Below are positions 15,076-21,105 of a stretch of DNA of 21,105 nt, piece by piece. Origin of the DNA: Nitrospinota bacterium. GTDB taxonomy: Bacteria; UBA8248. A program made the translations under genes and the position numbers. Each line of letters begins with the position of its first letter. Positions within the stretch are counted from its first letter, which is position 1. Location of the stretch: positions 1 to 21,105 of the forward strand of contig WTGD01000331.1 of the NCBI GenBank assembly GCA_011523725.1, given 5' to 3'. Below the pieces are notes generated by a model that worked only from the letters and a program-made list of their open reading frames with translations, was not told where the DNA came from and searched no databases.

Positions 15076-15708
15076 ATGCGCTTGATATTGCGTAAGGACA
15101 TAGAGAATCTCGGAGAGGTGGGAGACGTCGTCGAAGTAGCCGACGGCTACGGGCTCAACTACCTCATTCCGAAAGGCCTGGCGCTTCACGCCACGGCGAG
15201 CACGGTGCGCGCGACGCAGCACGAACAGCGGCTGCGCGATGCGCAAATCCAGGCGGCGAAGCGAAGCGCGCAGGATTTTGCGGGCGAATTCTCAGGTATA
15301 GAGCTCGAATTCTCGATGCGCGTGGGCGCGGACGGCAGGCTGTTCGGCTCGGTGACGAACCGGATGATCGAGGACGCCCTGCAGGAGAAGGGCCTCGACG
15401 TGAACCGCCGGAGGATCGTTCTGGATGAGCCGATTAAAAAAGTCGGTACGTATGACGTCGACATTCGCCTGCACCAGGAGGTGAGGGCGTCGGTTCAGGT
15501 GAGGGTGATGCCTGATGAGGCGTCCCTGGCGGATGAGGCCGAAGCGGAAGAAGCTGCTGCCGGTACGGAAGAGGCGGCCGTAGCCGAGGTGGAAGAGGCC
15601 ACTGAGGCAGCGGATGAGGTTCAGGTCGAAGTAGCAGCCGAGGCGGTTGTCGAGGATGAGCCGGAAGAAAAACCGGAGGCAGAAGAAGAGGAAGAGAAAG
15701 CCGAATAG
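15076..15708 (+). CDS. rplI: 50S ribosomal protein L9 with a long acidic C-terminal tail
   Basis: L9 binds 23S rRNA near the L1 stalk and helps prevent frameshifting. The first 148 residues match the family: MRLILRKDIENLGEVGDVVEV and GYGLNYLIPKGLA form the N-terminal domain, a long linker helix follows, and the C-terminal domain ends near VRASVQVRVMP. Beyond this is a tail of about 62 residues made mostly of Glu, Ala and Asp, ending EEEEEKAE, with no counterpart in E. coli L9. The total of 210 residues therefore exceeds the usual 150. The gene follows rpsR by 17 bases and is followed by an intrinsic terminator. Confidence 0.95.
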   Translation: MRLILRKDIENLGEVGDVVEVADGYGLNYLIPKGLALHATASTVRATQHEQRLRDAQIQAAKRSAQDFAGEFSGIELEFSMRVGADGRLFGSVTNRMIEDALQEKGLDVNRRRIVLDEPIKKVGTYDVDIRLHQEVRASVQVRVMPDEASLADEAEAEEAAAGTEEAAVAEVEEATEAADEVQVEVAAEAVVEDEPEEKPEAEEEEEKAE

Positions 15709-15771
15709 CGTTTCGCATACCCGGTCGTTTCCCGGTGTGTAGCAGCAACACCCATGACTTCATATAGATAG

Positions 15772-15801
15772 AAGGGGTTGCCGAATGCCGGCGCCCCTTT
15801 T
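15772..15801 (+). terminator. Intrinsic terminator after rplI
   Basis: AAGGGG (15772-15777) pairs with CCCCTT (15794-15799), and after a small internal loop GCCG (15780-15783) pairs with CGGC (15789-15792) around AATGC. The stem runs into TTTT at 15798-15801. It separates the ribosomal cluster from dnaB. Confidence 0.65.
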
Positions 15802-15836
15802 ATCCGTTGGAGTTGGGAATTACGTTTTCAGGTAGT

Positions 15837-15864
15837 TTGATCTTGGCTCCATCTGGTGTAATCT
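15837..15864 (+). promoter_or_regulatory. Possible promoter of dnaB
   Basis: TTGATC (15837-15842) and TAATCT (15859-15864) are separated by 16 bases, followed by a leader of about 40 bases before the GTG start. Only seven of the twelve hexamer bases match consensus. Its position just after a terminator supports a promoter in this gap. Confidence 0.4.
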
Positions 15865-15911
15865 AACGTCCACGCCCGAACTTTCCACTTGGCAGACATT
15901 GGAGTTTCAAA

Positions 15912-17336
15912 GTGGAAATGCCCGCTCGTGACGAGCGGTCCGCGCAGTCGGGCCATCTCCCCCCACAGAACATAGAAGCCGAGCAGCGCGTTCTGGGCGC
16001 TTTGCTGCTCGACGGATCGATGGTGCCGCCCGTCATGGAGGTGTTGCGCCCGGAGCATTTCTACCGCATGAGCCACCGCGTGATTTACGAGGGCATGCTC
16101 AGCCTTTTTGAGAAATCCGAACCCATCGACCTGCTCACCCTGGCCGACGCCCTGAAAAAGGCGGGAACGCTCGACACTGCGGGCGGGCCCGAATACGTCG
16201 CGCGTCTGGCGGACGATGTTTCCAGCGCCAGGCGCGCGGAAACCTATGCGAAACTCGTCAGAAGCACCGCATTGCTCAGGGAACTCATACACACCTCGAA
16301 CGCCATCGCCCAGAGAGCCTTCACGGGCGAGGAGGATATCGATACGCTCGTGGACGACGCCGAGCGCGCGATGCTGGAGGTCTCGTCCGGCCGTTACCAG
16401 CAAAGCGTAGAGGGAATGCGCGACATCATCAAACATACGTTTCCCTACCTGGAGGACCTCTACGATCGCAAGGAACTCGTCACCGGCGTGCCTACGGGAT
16501 TCACTGACTTCGACAAGCTGACGAGTGGTTTGCAGCCCGGGGAATTGGTCATCGTCGCCGGGCGCCCCAGCATGGGGAAAACGGCGTTCGCTCTTTGCAT
16601 CGCCGAATACGCCGCTTTGGCGTCGAAAACCGCCACGGCGATATTCAGCCTCGAGATGAGCGCACGCGCATTGGCGATTCGGATGATGTGCGGCCGCGCC
16701 ATGGTGAATTCCAGACAGCTTCAAAGCGGCTACATGCCGTCCCAGAAATGGCCGGACTTGATTCGCAGTGCGGGCGAGCTGTCGGATGCCGCCATCTATG
16801 TGGACGATGCGACGGATTTGTCCGTATTCGACATCCGGGCGAAATGCCGCCGCATCCAGGCGGATCAGGGCCTTGGTCTCGTGGTGGTCGACTATCTCCA
16901 GCTCGTGCACCACAGGGGCCGCTCCATGGAGAATCGCCAGCGCGAGATCAGCGAAATATCCAGGGGGCTGAAGAGTCTGGCGAAAGAACTCGACGTGCCC
17001 GTCGTGGCCTTGAGCCAGCTTTCGAGGGCGGTGGAATCCAGAGAGGGCAAGCGCCCCAACCTGGCCGATTTGCGTGAGTCGGGGTCGATTGAACAGGATG
17101 CGGATGTCGTGGCCTTGCTGTATCGCGAGGAGTATTATGAGCCAAAGCCTGAGAACAAGGGGCTCGCCACCGTCATTCTCGCCAAACAGCGCAACGGGCC
17201 GACCGGTGAATTGGATATCAAGTTTTTCCCGGATTATGCGCGATTCGTGAACCTCGATGCTTACCATGAAGGCGCCGCCGTCGGCTCGCAACATGCGGAA
17301 CCGGGCTATCCCGATGAAGCGGATGCGCCGTTCTAG
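15912..17336 (+). CDS. dnaB: Replicative DNA helicase DnaB
   Basis: DnaB is the hexameric ring helicase that unwinds the replication fork. The 474-residue protein has the N-terminal domain with NIEAEQRVLGALLLDG and the EHFYRMSHRVIYEGML pattern at about residues 20-120, a linker, and a RecA-like motor domain. Walker A GRPSMGKT is at 217-224, with MKTAFAL-type continuation AFALCIAEYAAL. Walker B ends at Asp327 in VVVDYLQLV. Later motifs are the SQLSRAVESREGKRPNLADLRESGSIEQDAD segment (split, residues about 369-398) and LAKQRNGPTGELDIKF. There is no intein. GTG at 15912 has GGAG 7 bases before it; ATG at 15918 is the alternative. DciA in this window is the likely loader. Confidence 0.97.
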   Translation: MEMPARDERSAQSGHLPPQNIEAEQRVLGALLLDGSMVPPVMEVLRPEHFYRMSHRVIYEGMLSLFEKSEPIDLLTLADALKKAGTLDTAGGPEYVARLADDVSSARRAETYAKLVRSTALLRELIHTSNAIAQRAFTGEEDIDTLVDDAERAMLEVSSGRYQQSVEGMRDIIKHTFPYLEDLYDRKELVTGVPTGFTDFDKLTSGLQPGELVIVAGRPSMGKTAFALCIAEYAALASKTATAIFSLEMSARALAIRMMCGRAMVNSRQLQSGYMPSQKWPDLIRSAGELSDAAIYVDDATDLSVFDIRAKCRRIQADQGLGLVVVDYLQLVHHRGRSMENRQREISEISRGLKSLAKELDVPVVALSQLSRAVESREGKRPNLADLRESGSIEQDADVVALLYREEYYEPKPENKGLATVILAKQRNGPTGELDIKFFPDYARFVNLDAYHEGAAVGSQHAEPGYPDEADAPF

Positions 17337-17378
17337 GGACGAAACACCAAAAATGTCTCCCCGAAGGGAGCTGTCTTT

Positions 17379-18563
17379 TTGAGCGAACATTTGTTGCCGT
17401 CCGGATACCGCAACGCTCTTTTCATCGATCTGGACATCCTGATTCGAAATTATAAAAACCTGACGGGTCTGCTTCTCTCGCAAGAGCCGTTCGCCGTCGT
17501 GAAGGCGGAGGCCTACGGGCACGGGGGCGTGGAGGTTGCTCGCGTCGTGTATGAAGCGGGCGCCAGATGGTTCGGTGTGGCGGCGGTTGAGGAGGCGGAG
17601 GCGCTTCGCGCCGCCGGTGCTGATGAAGGGCGAGACGGATTCGCCGATGCGCGCATATTGGTGATGAGCGATACGTTGGCGTATAACGCCAGAAGGCTGG
17701 TCGAGGCGGATTGCGACGCCGCCGTCTGGCACATGGAGCAGGTGGAAGGCCTGGGGAGCGCGGCGAGAGGAGCGGGCAGAAAAGCGAGCGTCCACGTCAA
17801 GGTGGATACGGGGATGGGGCGTCTGGGATTGCGGCCGGCGGAAGCCGTCGATTTCATCGAGAGGGCCTCGCAGGAGGAGGGGGTCGAGACCGCCGGGTTG
17901 ATGAGCCACTTCGCCCGGGCGGACGAAGTAGAGGGAGAGGCCGCTACGAGCGCGCAGATTCGCGAGATGGAGGCGCTGGTTCGCGCGCTTGGGGAGAAAA
18001 ACCTGCTTCCTCCCCATATCCACATGGTGAACAGCGCGGGTTTGTTGAATTATCCCCAGGTGCCCGGCAACCTGGTGCGCTTGGGCATCGCGCTTTATGG
18101 CTCCTCGCCTCAGTTTTCGAATAGCGTTGCTCTCAAGTGCGCCATGACGTGGGTTGCGAGAGTGTTGCAGGTGAAAGAGGTCGAAGCGGGTCGGCCGGTC
18201 GGCTATGGCGGAACGTATGAGAGACGCTCCCCCGGTCGAATCGCAATGGTGTCGACAGGGTATGGGGACGGGTATCCGCGTATTTTGTCCAACCGCGCGG
18301 ATGCTTTGGTCGGCGGCGTGCGGGTTCCGGTGGCGGGGCGCGTATCCATGGATATGCTGGCGCTGGATGTGACGAATATCGAAAGCGTCGCGCCGGGAGA
18401 TGAAGTCGTCCTTTTGGGAGAGCAGGGGGATGGGACCGTCAGTTGTGAGGAGATGGCCGAGAGGGCCGAGACGATACCCTATGAAATCATGTGCGGGGTG
18501 GGTGTCCGCGTGCCGAGAATTTACCTGCGAGGGGGTCGGGTAACCCATGCCCGCAAGCTGTAG
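17379..18563 (+). CDS. alr: Alanine racemase
   Basis: This pyridoxal-phosphate enzyme interconverts L- and D-alanine for peptidoglycan. The PLP lysine is Lys42 in VKAEAYGHG; many relatives have Asn or Asp where this has Glu44. The second catalytic base is Tyr276 in the VGYGGTY motif, followed by GRIAMVSTGYGDGYPR. GRVSMDMLALDVT and the C-terminal YEIMCGVGVRVPRIY are present. At 394 residues it is of usual length or slightly long. The TTG start at 17379 follows an AGGGAG site by 8 bases. It starts 42 bases after dnaB and is probably cotranscribed; dnaB-alr is a recurring pair. Confidence 0.96.
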   Translation: MSEHLLPSGYRNALFIDLDILIRNYKNLTGLLLSQEPFAVVKAEAYGHGGVEVARVVYEAGARWFGVAAVEEAEALRAAGADEGRDGFADARILVMSDTLAYNARRLVEADCDAAVWHMEQVEGLGSAARGAGRKASVHVKVDTGMGRLGLRPAEAVDFIERASQEEGVETAGLMSHFARADEVEGEAATSAQIREMEALVRALGEKNLLPPHIHMVNSAGLLNYPQVPGNLVRLGIALYGSSPQFSNSVALKCAMTWVARVLQVKEVEAGRPVGYGGTYERRSPGRIAMVSTGYGDGYPRILSNRADALVGGVRVPVAGRVSMDMLALDVTNIESVAPGDEVVLLGEQGDGTVSCEEMAERAETIPYEIMCGVGVRVPRIYLRGGRVTHARKL

Positions 18564-18598
18564 CGGATATTTGCTCCGCTCGAGCGAGAGCAGTCGTG

Positions 18599-19348
18599 AT
18601 GAAGATTGAATACAAGGCGGTGAAAAAAAGTTTTGGCGAGAACCATGTGCTGCGCGGCGTGGATTTTCAGGTTCCAGGCGGGCGCATCACCGCCATCATC
18701 GGGCGGAGCGGGGAGGGCAAAAGCGTTTTGCTCAAGCACTCACTCGGTCTTCTGCGCCCCGATAGCGGTCAGATTCTCGTGGACGGCGACGACATTTCAA
18801 GATTGCATGGAAAAAAGCTCAACGAGGCGCGCTCCAAATTCGGGATGCTCTTTCAGGGAGCGGCCCTGTTCGATTCGATGACGGTGGAGGAGAACGTGGC
18901 GTTTCCCCTGGTGGAGCACTCCACGCTTACGCGACCGGAAATAACAGAGCGCGTGAAGGAGACGCTGCACCTCGTCGGACTCGACGGGGTGGAATCGCGG
19001 ATGCCCTCCCAGTTGTCGGGCGGCATGAAAAAGCGCGTAGGGCTGGCCAGGGCGATAATCCGAGAACCTGAAATCATCTTGTACGACGAGCCGACGACAG
19101 GGCTCGACCCGATACTCACGGACTCCATTCACCGCCTGATCATTCAGATGCAGGAAGCCTTGCAGGTGACCTCCCTGATGATAAGCCACGACGTGGAAAA
19201 AGTGCTCGAGTTCGCGCATTACATCGGGATGCTGCACGGGGGCAGGATAGTGTTCGCCGGCAGCCCGGATGAGGTTCGCGCATCTCAAGACCCTCTCGTG
19301 CAGCAGTTCATCGCAGGCAGTGCCGAAGGGCCCATCGAAGTCCTGTGA
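18599..19348 (+). CDS. mlaF: MlaF-type ABC transporter ATPase
   Basis: The 249-residue protein is an ABC ATPase of the MlaF (Ttg2A/Mkl) branch, which energises phospholipid movement between inner and outer membranes. Walker A GRSGEGKS is at residues 35-42, the signature LSGGMKKR at 139-146, and Walker B ends at Asp163-Glu164 in ILYDEPTTGLDP. The H-loop is in MISHDVEKVLE. The GRSGEGKSVLLKH and MKKRVGLARA forms are typical of MlaF. The start ATG at 18599 is weakly supported, with only GAG-type purines before it. The usual partners MlaE and MlaD are not beside it: alr precedes it and tgt overlaps its stop. They may be encoded elsewhere. Confidence 0.85.
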   Translation: MKIEYKAVKKSFGENHVLRGVDFQVPGGRITAIIGRSGEGKSVLLKHSLGLLRPDSGQILVDGDDISRLHGKKLNEARSKFGMLFQGAALFDSMTVEENVAFPLVEHSTLTRPEITERVKETLHLVGLDGVESRMPSQLSGGMKKRVGLARAIIREPEIILYDEPTTGLDPILTDSIHRLIIQMQEALQVTSLMISHDVEKVLEFAHYIGMLHGGRIVFAGSPDEVRASQDPLVQQFIAGSAEGPIEVL

Positions 19349-20550
19349 GTACGCCCCTGCAATTCCTGGTCACCGCGCAAGGCATAGGGAGCAAAGCCCG
19401 TACGGGTCGACTCTCGCTTCCACACGGCGAGGTGGACACGCCGGCTTTCATGGCCGTCGGCACCCAGGCGACCGTGAAGACCCTGGCGCCCGAGGATTTA
19501 TCGGCGGCGGGCTGTCAAATCATTCTCGCCAACGCGTATCATCTTTCGCTGAGGCCCGGCGATGGGGTAATCGCCGGATTGGGCGGGCTTCACAGGTTCA
19601 TGGGCTGGGACGGCCCGATTCTCACCGATAGCGGCGGATACCAGCTTTTCAGCCTGGCGCCCCTCGCCAGGATATCCGATGAAGGAATCGATTTTCAGAG
19701 CCATCTCGATGGCGCGCGTATGATGCTCACGCCCGAGCGCGCCGTCAGGATTCAGGAAAATCTGGGGCCCGACATCGCCATGGTGCTCGATGAACCCCTG
19801 GGTTTTCCACATACGCAAGATGAAGCCCACCAGGCCCTGGCGCGAACGACCCTTTGGGCGCAAAGGGCCAAAGAGGCGCACAGCCTTGAGAGCCAGGCGC
19901 TTTTCGGCATCGTTCAGGGCGGGGGGTTCGAGGATTTGCGGGCGCAAAGCGCAAGAGAATTGGTGGCACTCGACTTTTCGGGCTACGCAGTCGGCGGCCT
20001 TTGCCTGGGAGAGACGAAGGTGGAGACCGAATCTCTTCTCGACGCCGCGACGGACGTCTTGCCGGTCGATAAGCCGCGCTACGTCATGGGAATGGGCACG
20101 CCGGCGGACCTGATTCGCGGCGTCCGCAAAGGTGCGGACATGTTCGATTGCGTCATGCCGACCCGGCATGCGAGGCGAGGGAACCTTTTTTCATGGAGCG
20201 GCAGGCTCTCCATCAAGAATGCCGTCCACGCCGAGGCGACTGAGCCTATCGACCCCGGTTGCGGGTGTCATACCTGCCGCAAGGGCTACAGCCGGGCGTA
20301 TCTCAGGCATTTGTTCCAGGCGGGGGAAACGCTGGGCCAGCGCCTCATGACGATTCATAATTTGTATTTCTATCAGGATTTGCTCGCGCGGGTCCGAGCG
20401 GAAATCAACGAAGGCCGTTTTTCGTCCTGGGCGGAGGCGCAACTCGCAGGTCCTCTGGGTCAGGATCCGGAAGGTCCTCCGGGAGGTGGCGGCGGATTGC
20501 GGCGGGACCGCTCGGGACGCCTGGTTTCGCGGATGTCCGCCCGAGAATAA
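19345..20550 (+). CDS. tgt: Queuine tRNA-ribosyltransferase (tRNA-guanine transglycosylase)
   Basis: Tgt replaces guanine-34 of GUN-anticodon tRNAs with preQ1 in queuosine synthesis. DSGGYQLFSL carries Asp95, and FDCVMPTR at 267-274 carries the nucleophile Asp268. Zinc ligands are Cys306, Cys308 and Cys311 in CGCHTC and His338 in MTIHN; the Cys-to-His interval is one residue longer than in E. coli, because CRKGYSRAYL has one more residue than the E. coli counterpart CRNYSRAYL. The length of 401 residues exceeds E. coli Tgt because of a C-terminal Gly/Pro/Arg-rich tail from about residue 371. The GTG start overlaps the mlaF stop by 4 bases, implying coupling. yajC follows, a very common order. 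Confidence 0.96.
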   Translation: MSTPLQFLVTAQGIGSKARTGRLSLPHGEVDTPAFMAVGTQATVKTLAPEDLSAAGCQIILANAYHLSLRPGDGVIAGLGGLHRFMGWDGPILTDSGGYQLFSLAPLARISDEGIDFQSHLDGARMMLTPERAVRIQENLGPDIAMVLDEPLGFPHTQDEAHQALARTTLWAQRAKEAHSLESQALFGIVQGGGFEDLRAQSARELVALDFSGYAVGGLCLGETKVETESLLDAATDVLPVDKPRYVMGMGTPADLIRGVRKGADMFDCVMPTRHARRGNLFSWSGRLSIKNAVHAEATEPIDPGCGCHTCRKGYSRAYLRHLFQAGETLGQRLMTIHNLYFYQDLLARVRAEINEGRFSSWAEAQLAGPLGQDPEGPPGGGGGLRRDRSGRLVSRMSARE

Positions 20551-20573
20551 GCGACTGATTCTTAATGCCTTTG

Positions 20574-20602
20574 TTGACAAGGAGCGGGGGCTTTGCTACG
20601 AA
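20574..20602 (+). promoter_or_regulatory. Promoter of yajC
   Basis: TTGACA, a perfect -35, lies at 20574-20579. After 17 bases comes TACGAA (20597-20602), preceded by TGC, an extended -10. It lies within the 101-base gap between tgt and yajC, giving a leader of about 40 bases. Confidence 0.6.
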
Positions 20603-20651
20603 GCCTTGGCTATGAAGACAAGCGGGGCGTTTTTCCATGGAGATATAGGGG

Positions 20652-21041
20652 ATGTTGGATTCTTTAGCGGCATGGTTGGCTGATTTTTCTGTTGCGTACG
20701 CCATGGCTCCTCCTTCCGGCGGGGGTGGAGGGCAGCCCAGTTTCCTGATTCAACTGGCGCCGTTCCTGATGATTTTCGCCATCATCTATTTCATCATGAT
20801 CAGGCCCCAGCAGAAGAAACAGCAGGAAATTCGCAGGATGCAGGAAGCTCTCAAACCCGGAGATCAGGTCGTCGCGAGTGGAATTCTGGGAGAAGTGGCG
20901 AGGATCAAAGACGACATCGTGACGCTGAAAGTGGATGAGAACGTGCGTGTTCGCGTGCAAAAGTCATTTATTACGGTTGTGGGTTCGAGCGCGAATGCGG
21001 AGCAGAACAAGGCTCCCCAGAAAGAAAAACCAGAAAAATAA
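20652..21041 (+). CDS. yajC: Preprotein translocase subunit YajC
   Basis: YajC is a small single-pass inner-membrane protein associated with SecDF and the Sec translocase. The 129-residue product has an N-terminal Gly-rich stretch, one hydrophobic helix at about residues 30-50 ending IIYFIMIRPQQKK, and the cytoplasmic YajC domain with MQEALKPGDQVVASGILGEVARIKDDIVTLKVDENVRV (split across residues 63-100). The C-terminus is a Lys/Glu-rich tail. The ATG at 20652 has GGAG about 9 bases upstream. secD would be expected next, but the window ends 64 bases later without a convincing start. Confidence 0.94.
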   Translation: MLDSLAAWLADFSVAYAMAPPSGGGGGQPSFLIQLAPFLMIFAIIYFIMIRPQQKKQQEIRRMQEALKPGDQVVASGILGEVARIKDDIVTLKVDENVRVRVQKSFITVVGSSANAEQNKAPQKEKPEK

Positions 21042-21050
21042 AAGTGAAGT

Positions 21051-21080
21051 CATTTCGCCTTCATTCGGTGAAATGGTTTT
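21051..21080. terminator. Hairpin after yajC, candidate bidirectional terminator
   Basis: CATTTCGCC (21051-21059) pairs with GGTGAAATG (21067-21075), nine pairs including one G-U, across a 7-base loop. GTTTTC follows on the plus strand. On the minus strand a T-rich stretch follows after 8 bases. The weak T run makes this uncertain; it may instead be the start of a downstream gene. Confidence 0.35.
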
Positions 21081-21105
21081 CGATACGGGCGGCACGGCGC
21101 CACCC

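Noticed and set aside
15828..18548. A 906-codon open frame on the minus strand
   Set aside because: It lies opposite dnaB and alr, both certain genes. Its residue composition (rich in His, Arg, Gln, no domain) is that of a reverse-frame shadow, which codon bias at high GC keeps free of stops.
21044..21105. GTG-started frame MKSFRLHSVKW to the window end as the start of secD
   Set aside because: The frame is only 20 codons, has no ribosome site, shows no hydrophobic helix yet and coincides with a hairpin, so it cannot be supported.

Overview
This window of about 21 kb looks like a chromosomal segment of a Gram-negative bacterium with high GC (roughly 60 percent, judged by eye). Evidence for an outer membrane is a LolB-like lipoprotein, a TPR lipoprotein with a lipobox, an MlaF-type ATPase and undecaprenyl/GDP-mannose glycan genes. 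GTG and TTG starts are common. The chain lolB-ispE-prs-rplY-pth, followed after one inserted gene by rpsF-ssb-rpsR-rplI-dnaB-alr, resembles deltaproteobacterial and related lineages. I cannot name a genus, and no rRNA or tRNA is present to help.

Region by region. Positions 1-321 hold the C-terminal part of a NIPSNAP-family protein. Positions 332-4234, minus strand, hold a compact four-gene operon transcribed leftwards: phosphomannomutase/phosphoglucomutase (manB), a small VTT-domain membrane protein, mannose-1-phosphate guanylyltransferase (manC) and undecaprenyl-diphosphatase (uppP). This set makes GDP-mannose and recycles the lipid carrier used for surface glycans. Positions 4235-4475 are a divergent promoter region. 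Positions 4476-11669, plus strand, hold plsC, dciA, a 15-repeat TPR lipoprotein, lolB-like, ispE, prs, rplY and pth. Position 11752 onward has hppA (membrane pyrophosphatase, K+-dependent type by its motifs), then the ribosomal/replication cluster rpsF-ssb-rpsR-rplI, an intrinsic terminator, and dnaB, alr, mlaF and tgt. The yajC gene follows with its own near-consensus promoter. The window ends about 60 bases later at a hairpin.

How the genes work together. DciA (5167-5661) and its expected client, the DnaB helicase (15912-17336), lie in one neighbourhood with ssb. IspE feeds isoprenoid synthesis, and UppP handles the C55 isoprenoid carrier. Prs produces PRPP and, in using ATP-derived intermediates downstream, belongs to biosynthesis that releases pyrophosphate, which HppA can convert to an ion gradient. 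L25, S6, S18, L9, Pth and Tgt are translation functions.

The window is almost wholly housekeeping. I see no mobile element, CRISPR array, toxin-antitoxin pair, phage gene or defence system. No intergenic gap exceeds 300 bases. The points most worth checking are regulatory (structured leaders before plsC and rpsF, a 23-bp tandem repeat before prs, the divergent promoters) and contextual (an mlaF without mlaE/mlaD beside it, hppA interrupting the pth-rpsF synteny, acidic tails on L25 and L9). I did not find a clear undescribed system.
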